From Trinickia caryophylli (GTDB lineage: Bacteria; Pseudomonadota; Gammaproteobacteria; Burkholderiales; Burkholderiaceae), in the NCBI RefSeq assembly GCF_034424545.1, contig NZ_CP139970.1, positions 2,480,001 to 2,544,000 on the forward strand: a stretch of 64,000 bases of DNA, written 5' to 3'. Below the pieces are notes generated by a model. It saw only the letters and a program-made list of their open reading frames with translations. It was not told where the DNA came from and ran no database searches. Positions 25,951-34,267 of the stretch are shown piece by piece (position 1 is the first letter of the stretch; every line of letters begins with the position of its first letter). The translations under genes were made by a program, and so were the position numbers.

Positions 25951-28347
25951 ATGAAAAACGAGGCATCGCCGTTCGCGGCGGCGTACGAAGCGCTGCGCGC
26001 ACGGCTCGGCGAGCACGTGGCGCCGCAGGGGCTTTACGTGCAAAACAAGGCATTGCCGTTCGCCGGGCGGATCGAATGCAACGTCGAGCGCATCGAAGCG
26101 GGCAGTTGGCACGAGATCGTGCTCGTGTACGAGGTGGGGGCCTCGGGCATTGCGGACGGCGCGTCGCTGAAAGCCACCTTCAAGTTCTACTCGGATTGGG
26201 CGCTCTTTCAGACGTCCGACCCAACGGCTGCCAACTATGTGAGCGCCGAGTATCAGGCCGGGCCGCTCGTCGCGGGCCAAAGCCCGGCCACCGTGCAGGC
26301 GCTCCATGTCCGCTTCGATCAGAAGGGCCACGAACGTCCGTTTCAGAAAGCGGTGATCGTCGATATCGTCGACGGCTATCTGAACGCGGGCGACCGTATC
26401 GTGATCCGTCTCGGCGACCGGCGGCGAGGCCCCGGCACGCGCGTGCAGACGTTCGTCGAAGACGCATTCAAGATCCGCGTCTACGTCGATCCGCTCGGCA
26501 CCTCGCGGTTCGTTGCCGTGCCCGGCGATGTCGCGATCGCCATCGAACCGGGCGCGGCCTCGCACGTCGTCGTCAACGGGCCGCGCTTCGTGCAACCGGG
26601 CGTGCCCGCACGGCTCGGCATCTCGCTTCAGGACAAGTGGGGCAACGTTTGCCGCGATGCGCGCGGCGCGGTACGCGTGCGCGCCTATGCGGGCGAGCGA
26701 ATCGTCTACGAGCGCGCCCATGCCCTCGCGCAGGGCGGCTGGGCCGTCGCGCACGTGGGCGATCTGCCGACCGACCGCGGCGATCTGCGCATCGTGGCGG
26801 ACGTGCCCGAGGCCCGGGACGTGGCAGCGGCCGAGGCGCGCCTGAGCGTGGGCGATTTTCCGGCACCGCGCGCGCTTTACGCCGACCTCCACGTTCACGC
26901 CCACGACACGGTCGGCACGAACAGCCCCGCCTATAACGCGGCTTATGCGCGCGATATCGGTCGTATCGACGTGTTCGGCTACACGGCCAACGACTTCCAA
27001 ATCACGGACGAGAACTGGGGCTTTGGCGTGCAATCGGTGGCGGATCTCCACAAACCCGGCGAGTTCGTCGTCTACCCGGTGCAGGAATGGTGCGGCAGCT
27101 CGACGGCCGGCGGGGACCACAACGTGGTCTTTCTCGGAGAAGCGGCGCCTTCGTTTCCATACAACGCACGCGGCGAGCACAATCGCACGTTCGTCTGGAA
27201 CGAGGACATGAAGGGCGCGTCCGTCGAGCTGGGGCGCTGGCCCGTGGAGGAGCTTTGGGACGCCTATATCGATGATGCCGAATCGCATCTGATCATCCCG
27301 CATGTCGGCGGCAGACGCTACATCCCCGACTGGCATCATCCCGAACTCGAGCGGCTCGTCGAGATCGCGTCGAGCTGGGGGCATTTCGATTGGCTCTACC
27401 GCGACGTAATCGCGCGCGGGTACAAGCTCGGCGTGGCCGCGAGCGGTGACGAGCATCGTGGGCGGCCCGCGGGCGGCGCGCCGGGCGTGCAGGTGTTCGG
27501 TGTGAAGGGCGGGCTCACAGGCGTTATTGCGGAGCAGCTCGATCGCGGTACCGTCGCGCGTGCACTGAGGGCCCGCCATACCTGGGCGACCACAGGCGAG
27601 CGCTCGGCCGTGCTCGTGCGCTGCGGCAACCGCCTGCAAGGCGATGCGTTCACCCACGCCGGGCCGGCCACGCTCGACTATCGCTTCCTCGGCGATACCG
27701 GATGGGAATACGTGGCGGCCTTCGATCACACCGGGCCCATCTGGTCGCGCAATCTGCATGCGGAACTCGGCTTCTCCGACAGGCTGATCCGCGTGCGCTG
27801 GGGCGGGGCGCGCATTCGCGATCGCTATCGCTGGGCCGCGTGGCAGGGCCGCATTCGCATCCTGAACGGCACGATCAACCGGTTCGGCGCACACGGGCTC
27901 GAACATCTCGAAGAGACGGTGTGGCGCGAGGGCGCGACCGACATCGGTTTTCGCAGCGACACCTACGGCGATGCCGATTCGATCGAAATCGACGTGAGCA
28001 ATCTGGCGAAAGCGAGGATCGTCGTCGAGGGCACGATCGACGGTTTCGTGAAGGTCGGCGATCCACTGGCCGGCAATCCGTTTGCGCATGCGCCGACGTT
28101 TCATTGGGAGACGACGGGGGCCGAACTTCTTGCGCAAGGCGGCGCGTTGCAGTTCGAGCTCGGCGGCACCGAGCTTTTCATCGCGCTCGAACGGCTCACC
28201 GAAGCGTCGCTGCCGGCCGATCTGGCCGGGCATTTCACGGTGGCGCCCGAGAATGGGCCCTTCGGTCATCGGCCGGTTTATTTTTTCGGCCGTCAGCGCA
28301 ACGACGCAAAAGTGTGGTCGTCGGCGCAATTCATCACGTTCGAATGA
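25951..28347 (+). CDS. DUF3604 protein, PHP-like metal-dependent hydrolase
   Basis: A 798-residue protein. Residues 1-300 form an N-terminal beta-rich region; residues about 308-530 form a PHP/amidohydrolase-like core with a putative metal-binding set: His314, His316 and His318 (DLHVHAHDT), His451 (IIPHVGG) and Asp500/His502 (GDEH). The remainder is beta-rich. DUF3604 proteins are not functionally defined; the metal motif suggests ester, phosphoester or amide hydrolysis. There is no signal peptide, so it is cytosolic. ATG 25951 follows AGGAG; an upstream in-frame extension overlaps the permease gene and is rejected. The tight linkage to the anion permease suggests uptake and hydrolysis of one anionic compound. 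Confidence 0.8.
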   Translation: MKNEASPFAAAYEALRARLGEHVAPQGLYVQNKALPFAGRIECNVERIEAGSWHEIVLVYEVGASGIADGASLKATFKFYSDWALFQTSDPTAANYVSAEYQAGPLVAGQSPATVQALHVRFDQKGHERPFQKAVIVDIVDGYLNAGDRIVIRLGDRRRGPGTRVQTFVEDAFKIRVYVDPLGTSRFVAVPGDVAIAIEPGAASHVVVNGPRFVQPGVPARLGISLQDKWGNVCRDARGAVRVRAYAGERIVYERAHALAQGGWAVAHVGDLPTDRGDLRIVADVPEARDVAAAEARLSVGDFPAPRALYADLHVHAHDTVGTNSPAYNAAYARDIGRIDVFGYTANDFQITDENWGFGVQSVADLHKPGEFVVYPVQEWCGSSTAGGDHNVVFLGEAAPSFPYNARGEHNRTFVWNEDMKGASVELGRWPVEELWDAYIDDAESHLIIPHVGGRRYIPDWHHPELERLVEIASSWGHFDWLYRDVIARGYKLGVAASGDEHRGRPAGGAPGVQVFGVKGGLTGVIAEQLDRGTVARALRARHTWATTGERSAVLVRCGNRLQGDAFTHAGPATLDYRFLGDTGWEYVAAFDHTGPIWSRNLHAELGFSDRLIRVRWGGARIRDRYRWAAWQGRIRILNGTINRFGAHGLEHLEETVWREGATDIGFRSDTYGDADSIEIDVSNLAKARIVVEGTIDGFVKVGDPLAGNPFAHAPTFHWETTGAELLAQGGALQFELGGTELFIALERLTEASLPADLAGHFTVAPENGPFGHRPVYFFGRQRNDAKVWSSAQFITFE

Positions 28348-28562
28348 CGGATATCGCGTGCGGCGCGAGCCGAACATTCGATGAAAACGTGACGAATGTG
28401 TCGGCATGCAACGCTGCACTCGCCGCAAATGCCTGTCGTACAAAGAGATTGCCATTTCCTTTCGTGCAGCCTGTTGCTTCCCGATACATCCCGTAACGTG
28501 CGCCGCGGCATCGCCTTCATAGAATCTTCTCACCGCAACTCGTTTTTTTGGGAGAACTTCAA

Positions 28563-29042
28563 ATGAAGACGAAACGCTGGACACTTTGGGCTGCTACCGG
28601 TATGTCGGTGATCGTGTCGTCGGTTGCTTTCGCGGCCGGCAGTGCAGGCACCGCCGCGACGGGCACGTCGACGGATACGACGGTCGGCACGTCGGCAGGC
28701 GCCACCGTTGGCGGCACGAGCGGCAGCGGCGCGAGCACGAACCTCAACGGCGGTGCTGGCGTGAATGCGGCAACGGCCCCGGGCATCAATGCGGGCGGAA
28801 CCTCGTCGAGCCATATGAGCAGCGAGGGCACGGCAAACAGCAACGGCGTCGATTCGCAAAACCGCGCAACGGGCCTCTCGCGCGCCGAAGACCGCGCATC
28901 GGCACAGTCGGACCTCGGCGGCGCTCAATCCACGCAGGATCAATCCGGTGCAACGACCAAATCGACGACCAAGTCCAAGAAGACGCAGCGCCATCACGTG
29001 CGCAAGCCGACTTCGACGACGTCACCCGATAGCGGCTCCTGA
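28563..29042 (+). CDS. secreted low-complexity Gly/Ser/Thr-rich protein
   Basis: A 159-residue exported protein. The signal peptide is residues 1-23 (KTKRWTLWAATGMSVIVSSVAFA). The mature protein consists of Gly, Ser, Thr, Ala, Asn and Asp with repeats such as GTSTDTT and GTSAGAT, then a basic C-terminus (KSTTKSKKTQRHHVRKP). Similar small exported proteins of unknown role are common in Burkholderiaceae. ATG 28563 follows GGGAGAA. It ends at a hairpin shared with the convergent receptor gene. No function is proposed. Confidence 0.7.
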   Translation: MKTKRWTLWAATGMSVIVSSVAFAAGSAGTAATGTSTDTTVGTSAGATVGGTSGSGASTNLNGGAGVNAATAPGINAGGTSSSHMSSEGTANSNGVDSQNRATGLSRAEDRASAQSDLGGAQSTQDQSGATTKSTTKSKKTQRHHVRKPTSTTSPDSGS

Positions 29043-29068
29043 TTCTCATTGATCGGATACGTCCGACA

Positions 29069-29096
29069 GGCGGGTGGGCCGGCAGGCTCACCCGCC
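29069..29096. terminator. bidirectional hairpin terminator between convergent genes
   Basis: A twelve-pair stem (GGCGGGTG, one G-T wobble, GCC) closes on a four-base loop and returns as GGC, T, CACCCGCC. It lies in the 66-bp gap between the convergent low-complexity protein and TonB receptor genes. T tracts on either side are short, so terminator strength is uncertain. Confidence 0.6.
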
Positions 29097-29108
29097 TTCA
29101 CTTGGGAG

Positions 29109-31205
29109 TCAGAAGCGTGTACGTAATCCCACCATCACACTGCGGCCGCCCTCGGGGGCGATGTCGCGCACGACCGAGCTCGCGTAACGGACGTCCTGGT
29201 TCGTGAGATTCTGCCCGCGCAGATAAGCCAGCCAGTCCGTGGATCTCACGCGGAACCTGTAGGTCAACGAGAGGGCGAGCGTCGTATAACCGTCGGTTGA
29301 CAGATCTTCGGCCGGTACCCGATGCTGGGCCCACGCGTGAACCATTTCGGCTCTCGCGCCGAAGCGGCCGTATCCGTAGTCCGCGGCCAGCGTGGCTCGC
29401 AGCGGGGAAATTCTCGGCAATGCCTCGCCCGTGTCGACGTTGCGCGCATGCGTATAGTCCGCGCTCAACTCCACGTCCACGTGGTGCGGGCCCTTCACGA
29501 ACACGCGCCATTTGCCGTCCAGCTCCACGCCGTAGAACTCGGCGCGTACGCCGCGGTAGACGGCTTCCTTGAGTGCGTCGTCGGTCCCGGCCGGCACCGG
29601 TTGGTCGTCGCCGTCCACGAGCCGCCCCGTGTTGAACTCCGTCAGATAGTTCGCGAAACGGCTGTAGAACAGGCCGGCGCTGGCCTTGTTGGGGCCGCGT
29701 TGGAAGCGCAGCGACAGATCGGTCGAAATGGCTTTCTCTTTTTGCGCATCTGGGTTGCCGATCAGATACTGACCGGTGGCATCGTGCGGGCCGTTCGCGT
29801 ACAACTCGTAGAGCGCAGGCGCGCGCTCGGTGTAGGCGACGTTGCCGACGAGCGACCAGGCTGGCGTCAGCGCATAGCGTGCGCCCGCCGACAAGCTGCC
29901 CGCATTGAAATCGCGCCGGCGCGCCGAAGCAAACTTCGAGTCGCTCTCTGCCGTCGGGTCGGTCCGCACGTGCTCGATGCGCGCGCCCACGCTCAGCTCG
30001 AGCGCCTGCGTGGCGGCCCATTCCTCGAGGCCGAAGAGCGCGACGTTCGTGGTGCGCGTGGTCGGCACGAGGGTTTCGTCGCCGAGCGCCGAAAACGTGT
30101 TCTGGCTCGCCTGTATGCCGATGGCGCCTTCGAGCGGCCCAAGCGGACGGTGGCGCGCTTCGACGCGGGCCTCGTAGCCATGATTGCGAAACGTCGTGCT
30201 CGTTTCGCCGTGGTCGATTTCCCGGTGCTCGTAATCGGTGTAGCCGAAATCGAACTTGAGGCGGCTGAACGGGCCCCGCAGATTGCGCAGTTCCGAGGCG
30301 AACGCGATGTGGTCCTGGTGCATCCTCAGGCGGACGTTCTCTTCGGCGACCGAACCGTAGTTTGCTTCGTAGCCGTTGTACGAGAGGCCCGCATAGCCAT
30401 CGGCCCAGGTGTACGAGCCGCCAGCGGAGCCGCCGTGCCAGCGGCCATTGCTGTTCGGAATGCTGCCGTACGGCTCGGCGGCGTCGGCGCCGTCGAGCGC
30501 GCGCTGGCGCGGCGAATGCGCGAAGCCCGGGATACGCTCCTTGCTCGTTTCGCGCTCGAATGCGTCTATATGAAACGCGAAACGATTATTGCCGCCTTCG
30601 ATCTGCGCCGCGCCCGCGCGCGCATCGTTCGCGCCGCCGTAGCTGACGTCGGCTTCGCCCGTCACGCCGCTGATCGCTTCGCGCGGAATGCGATTGTCGA
30701 TCGTATTGATCACCCCGCCGATCGCGTTTCCGCCGTAAAGCAGCGCGGCCGGCCCGCGCACGATTTCCACGCGCTCGATCGACAGCGGGTCCTGCGGCAC
30801 GGCGTGGTCGTACGAAAGCGACGATGCGTCATAGGCCGCCACGCCGTTTTGCAGCAGTCGGATACGGTCGCCGTCCATGCCGCGAATGATCGGCCGGCCG
30901 ACGAGCGGGCCGTACGTGGTGGTGGACACCCCCGGCAACCCGTTGAGCGTTTCGCCGAGCGAGTCGGCGCGGCGCAGCGTGAGCCTGTCGCTGTCGAGCG
31001 CCGTGGAAGGCGCGAGCGGGTCGGTATCGCCGAGCGGATTGGCCGTGACGAATATGGGCGCCAATGAGGCTGTCGGCGGCGTCCCGGCCCCCGGCTGAGC
31101 TTGCGCCTGAGCCAGGCAGACGGCATTCACCAGCGCGAGCGAGAGCGGCGAGAGCCGGATGATTGGGCCGGCCGCGCGGCGCGAAGATCGGTAGCGGGTT
31201 TCCAC
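29109..31205 (-). CDS. TonB-dependent outer-membrane receptor, ZnuD-like
   Basis: A 698-residue receptor. It has a signal peptide (hydrophobic LSLALVNAVCLAQAQA) and a TonB-box-like segment (PIFVTANP). The plug domain has PLVGRPIIRGMDGDRIRLLQNG and IERVEIVRGPAALLYGGNAIGGVIN. A 22-strand barrel follows, ending in the outer-membrane signature phenylalanine (GLRTRF). His/Asp-rich loops (EHREIDHGETSTT) and the overall sequence resemble ZnuD, the zinc receptor of Neisseria. No methionine precedes the signal peptide, so the GTG at 31205 is taken as start. A Zur-like palindrome lies 121 bp upstream, supporting a zinc-uptake role, but haem or siderophore transport cannot be excluded. Confidence 0.85.
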   Translation of the reverse strand: METRYRSSRRAAGPIIRLSPLSLALVNAVCLAQAQAQPGAGTPPTASLAPIFVTANPLGDTDPLAPSTALDSDRLTLRRADSLGETLNGLPGVSTTTYGPLVGRPIIRGMDGDRIRLLQNGVAAYDASSLSYDHAVPQDPLSIERVEIVRGPAALLYGGNAIGGVINTIDNRIPREAISGVTGEADVSYGGANDARAGAAQIEGGNNRFAFHIDAFERETSKERIPGFAHSPRQRALDGADAAEPYGSIPNSNGRWHGGSAGGSYTWADGYAGLSYNGYEANYGSVAEENVRLRMHQDHIAFASELRNLRGPFSRLKFDFGYTDYEHREIDHGETSTTFRNHGYEARVEARHRPLGPLEGAIGIQASQNTFSALGDETLVPTTRTTNVALFGLEEWAATQALELSVGARIEHVRTDPTAESDSKFASARRRDFNAGSLSAGARYALTPAWSLVGNVAYTERAPALYELYANGPHDATGQYLIGNPDAQKEKAISTDLSLRFQRGPNKASAGLFYSRFANYLTEFNTGRLVDGDDQPVPAGTDDALKEAVYRGVRAEFYGVELDGKWRVFVKGPHHVDVELSADYTHARNVDTGEALPRISPLRATLAADYGYGRFGARAEMVHAWAQHRVPAEDLSTDGYTTLALSLTYRFRVRSTDWLAYLRGQNLTNQDVRYASSVVRDIAPEGGRSVMVGLRTRF

Positions 31206-31325
31206 GGTTTGTCGTCGTTCGTTGTCGATTTATTCGATTCGATGAGCCGGCTTGCCACGGATCTCGATGTCTCGATGGCCGACTCGCGTGCCAGTCTCGG
31301 AAAGTTGCTGCAATTTCGAGGGCGG

Positions 31326-31342
31326 ATGATATGTTATATCAT
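31326..31342. promoter_or_regulatory. candidate Zur box upstream of the TonB receptor
   Basis: Perfect palindrome ATGATAT-GTT-ATATCAT containing the TGTTATA core that recurs in proteobacterial Zur sites. It stands in the 361-bp spacer between the divergent receptor (start 31205) and the ABM gene (start 31567), and is AT-rich against its surroundings. Repression by zinc-loaded Zur is inferred from the motif and the ZnuD-like product. The rest of the spacer shows no gene. Confidence 0.55.
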
Positions 31343-31566
31343 TGCATTGTGTACAGAGAATTGCGCAAACAGCGTTGCGGAAAGCGAAATGCGAGGAGGG
31401 CGGCAGGGCACGGGGCGGCGGCATTTGCTGCACTGCGCATGGGCCGTGATGCGGTTGGTGGCAGAATCGACGGCGCGCAGTGCAGCCGCGGGGTTCGCTC
31501 GTTTCGCCGGCAACGGAGGAAACGGCCGATCGCCGTTTCATCGAAGTGATCATTGGAGGATCTGGA

Positions 31567-31878
31567 GTGAGCACCTATATCATTGCCACCGTGACACCGA
31601 AGGCCGAACATGCAGCCGATGTGGAAGGAGCGCTGCGTCACATGGTCGAGGTGACGCGCAAGGAGCCGGGCAACCGCCGCTACGATCTTTTCCGGGAGAC
31701 CAGGCAGGACGGCGGTGTGGCGCTGCACCTGTACGAAATCTACGTCGACCGTGCCGCGTTCGATGCGCACATTGCGAGCGCGCACTTCCAGGCATTCCGC
31801 TCGAAGATCGGCGACTGGATTGCCGAGCCGCCGCAGGTGCGCGTACTGGATGGCCTCGACGTCGCGCCCGATCGTTGA
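31567..31878 (+). CDS. antibiotic biosynthesis monooxygenase (ABM) domain protein
   Basis: A 103-residue dimeric ferredoxin-like-fold protein of the ABM family (YgiN/LsrG-like): STYIIATVTPKAEHAADVEGALRHMVEVTRKEPGN, then RYDLFRETRQDGGVALHLYEIY, and DAHIASAHFQAF with the conserved histidine. Such proteins act as small cofactor-free monooxygenases or isomerases; no specific substrate is evident. The GTG at 31567 is selected because GGAGG stands eight bases upstream. Divergent from the TonB receptor, across the spacer holding the Zur-like palindrome. Confidence 0.85.
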   Translation: MSTYIIATVTPKAEHAADVEGALRHMVEVTRKEPGNRRYDLFRETRQDGGVALHLYEIYVDRAAFDAHIASAHFQAFRSKIGDWIAEPPQVRVLDGLDVAPDR

Positions 31879-31948
31879 GGCGGTACGTGCGGGGTTGATG
31901 GCATGTGGCTTGCAGAAGGGATGGGGTCGTGACCACCCTGATTTAGCG

Positions 31949-33094
31949 ATGCCAGCAACCGTCTTGTTGTCGTCCTCCCCGCGCGCGGTGCCGCGGGCCG
32001 GCGCTGTACCGCGAGGCGCTGCGGCAGCCGATCCGCGCTCCGGCACAGGCGGAGCGGGTGCCGCTGATCTTCCGCCGGGGCTGCGCCATGTCGACGACCG
32101 CCGGCCCGGCATCACGCGCAAGCTCGTGCGCGGGCATTTCGCTTACTTCGATCCCAGTGGCCGGCGCATTCGCGATCGCGACGAAATTGCGCGCATCGAT
32201 GCGCTGGCGATTCCGCCCGCCTATACGGACGTCTGGATCTGCCCCGATCCGCTCGGCCATCTTCAGGCCACCGGGCGCGACGCGAGAGCACGCAAGCAAT
32301 ATCGGTATCACCCTCAGTGGCGCGAGACGCGCGATGCGACGAAGTACGAGCGCATGGCGGCATTCGGCGATGCACTGCCGAAAATCCGCGCGCGTATCCG
32401 GCGCGATCTGCGGCTGCCGGGCATGCCGTGGGGGAAAGTGGTCGCGACGGTCGTGCGGCTGCTCGACATCACGCTCGTGCGTGTGGGCAGTCCCGAGTAC
32501 GCGCGGGAGAACAATTCATACGGACTGACGACGCTGCGCAAGCGCCATGCGGCCGTGCGCGCCGGGCATCTGCGTTTTCGGTTTCGCGGCAAGAGCGGCG
32601 TGGAGCACGACATCGACGTGGACGATCCGCGCATCGCGCGCATCGTTCGGCGCTGCCTCGATCTGCCGGGGCATGAACTCTTCCAGTACATCGACGAGGC
32701 GGGTATGCGCCGGCCCGTGGGATCGTCGGACATCAACGATTATCTGCGCGAAGCGAGCGGCGCCGATTTCACGGCGAAGGACTACCGCACGTGGGCGGGC
32801 AGCGTGCTCGCGCTCGCCGCGCTGCGCAAGATCGAGCCGCGGGGAACGGCCCGGCATGTTCGCAGCCACGTGGTGGAGACGATCAAAAGCGTGGCTGCCA
32901 CCCTGCGCAACACGCCGGCTGTCTGCCGGCGCTGCTATGTGCATCCCACGGTAATCGATGCGTTCGAGGCCGGTGAGCTGCATGCGCTGCCCAAAGGGCG
33001 CACGCGGCAGGGGCTGAAGGCCGACGAAGCGGCTTTTGCGGCGTTGCTCAGGCGAGAGAAGCGGCGGAGGGGACGGGGAGGGGCGGCGAGGTAG
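31949..33094 (+). CDS. DNA topoisomerase IB (poxvirus type)
   Basis: A 381-residue type IB topoisomerase that relaxes supercoils through a 3'-phosphotyrosyl intermediate. Catalytic elements: Arg in LVRVGSPEYAREN, Lys near LTTLRKRH, Arg in DYRTWAGS, the His of HVRSHVVETIKS, and the nucleophilic Tyr in RRCYVHP. The N-terminal 45 residues are low-complexity and basic. The start is uncertain: ATG 31949 has no clear ribosome site, and other in-frame starts exist upstream. Bacterial homologues are sporadic and of accessory function. A lower-GC stretch begins immediately downstream. Confidence 0.9.
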   Translation: MPATVLLSSSPRAVPRAGAVPRGAAAADPRSGTGGAGAADLPPGLRHVDDRRPGITRKLVRGHFAYFDPSGRRIRDRDEIARIDALAIPPAYTDVWICPDPLGHLQATGRDARARKQYRYHPQWRETRDATKYERMAAFGDALPKIRARIRRDLRLPGMPWGKVVATVVRLLDITLVRVGSPEYARENNSYGLTTLRKRHAAVRAGHLRFRFRGKSGVEHDIDVDDPRIARIVRRCLDLPGHELFQYIDEAGMRRPVGSSDINDYLREASGADFTAKDYRTWAGSVLALAALRKIEPRGTARHVRSHVVETIKSVAATLRNTPAVCRRCYVHPTVIDAFEAGELHALPKGRTRQGLKADEAAFAALLRREKRRRGRGGAAR

Positions 33095-33286
33095 TGGACG
33101 GGAAAGGCCCTTCGCCGGGGTGTTACTTTTTCGCTCGCTTGTGGAGGAAATAGCTGTAAAAGGTTGGACCAGATCGGACAGGCAGTGTCGGATCGATCGG
33201 CTCCGTTCCGGCCAAGAGCGGACGCTCGACTTCGTCGGCTGGATTGCTGACAATCTCGGCAAGTCCAAACCGAAAGAGCGCACCGA

Positions 33287-33640
33287 ATGATGCAGTTGCA
33301 AGCTCTGCCGCGCGAACTCGCGCTGCAATCGATTTCGCAGCAGGAAATCGTACTTCCACTAGATGCGGCTATCGCTGCGATTGACTACTGTGCGAACCAC
33401 CAGATCCAGATTTTGGGCTGGGAGGGATGGATTCAGTCCTCGGATGGGCGGGTCGGCCACGGGAACGCGCCGCAGGGAACTACGAGTCTCGAGCATCTTA
33501 CGATAGCGGAGGCTGCCGACTTCTGTCGTCGGACAATCACAGCGGCCGCAACGGCATGGTTGGAAAGCTGTGCAGGAACGACGGATCAACTGCACTTTTG
33601 TGTCACCATTGACTCGACTGGCGCCGCGGCAGCGCCATAG
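33287..33640 (+). CDS. small protein resembling an orphan immunity protein
   Basis: A 117-residue cytosolic protein with a compact alpha/beta pattern and the string ILGWEGWIQSSDGRVGHG, followed by QGTTSLEHL. I associate this W-E-G-W...G...G-H...Q-G-T pattern with small proteins encoded after polymorphic (Rhs/CDI-type) toxins, some annotated as immunity proteins; I could not check this. No toxin or Rhs gene precedes it. Its ATG overlaps by four bases the stop of a short open frame (33036-33290), which may be a decayed partner. Codon use is less GC-rich than in the topoisomerase gene. Family and function remain tentative. Confidence 0.55.
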   Translation: MMQLQALPRELALQSISQQEIVLPLDAAIAAIDYCANHQIQILGWEGWIQSSDGRVGHGNAPQGTTSLEHLTIAEAADFCRRTITAAATAWLESCAGTTDQLHFCVTIDSTGAAAAP

Positions 33641-33780
33641 GGAGCTGGATTCGGCCAGAATTGGACACTCGACGGGGATCTCGGAATCGTAATCAATCTG
33701 TCGATGGACCATGAGATGAGGTTAAATTCAAATCAAGGCCAAATCCTGTCCCCACGCACGGACCCCATCCGCCAAACAGA

Positions 33781-34146
33781 ATGACCTGGACGCCTCCACC
33801 TCAAGGCAAGAGCAATGCGCCAACGTGGTTAAAGACGAGCCTTACTCTCCTCTATCGTTTGCTATGCGGACTTTTGGTACTAGGCACGCTTGTGCTCATT
33901 GTGATGCAAGTATTTGACATGCCGATTCCGTTCGATACGCCTCGGACATTTTCGCTATTCATCCTGACCGGGGGAGTGCTCGCGCTCACACACGCGTTGC
34001 GCACTTGCCTTTTGCGCCTGCCTATCCCGACCCGATACTCCCAGCCGGTGCCATATGGCTATCCAGGATGGCGCGGCTTTCTCCAAGCCCAGTTTGCTAC
34101 AGGATGTGTCCTGTTTTTCTTCGGTGCGCTGCTGCTCCTGATTTGA
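33781..34146 (+). CDS. hypothetical small inner-membrane protein
   Basis: A 121-residue protein with three clear hydrophobic segments (about residues 23-42, 56-75 and 102-120) and a short proline-rich cytoplasmic start. No enzymatic motif. It lies 140 bp after the immunity-like gene in the lower-GC stretch and could be another orphan membrane immunity protein or cargo of the same mobile segment; that is speculation. ATG at 33781 opens the frame, without a strong ribosome site. Confidence 0.5.
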   Translation: MTWTPPPQGKSNAPTWLKTSLTLLYRLLCGLLVLGTLVLIVMQVFDMPIPFDTPRTFSLFILTGGVLALTHALRTCLLRLPIPTRYSQPVPYGYPGWRGFLQAQFATGCVLFFFGALLLLI

Positions 34147-34267
34147 GTCGTAAACGTCGCCGAGTCTAATGGCCGCTTTGTAGAAAGATCGTTGTCTCTT
34201 ATGGGTCGAGCTGCAACCACCCGACGCGGCGCACACTCAATCTCCATTCGCTTGAAAGGAGATTGTC

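Noticed and set aside
25936..28584. 882-codon open frame antisense to the DUF3604 gene
   Set aside because: The plus-strand frame has a ribosome site and a recognisable metal motif; the antisense frame runs past both ends of the gene and has random composition.
33123..33359. 78-codon minus-strand frame overlapping the immunity-like gene start
   Set aside because: No convincing ribosome site, and it lies antisense to a better-supported gene; kept only as a possibility in a region where truncated genes are likely.
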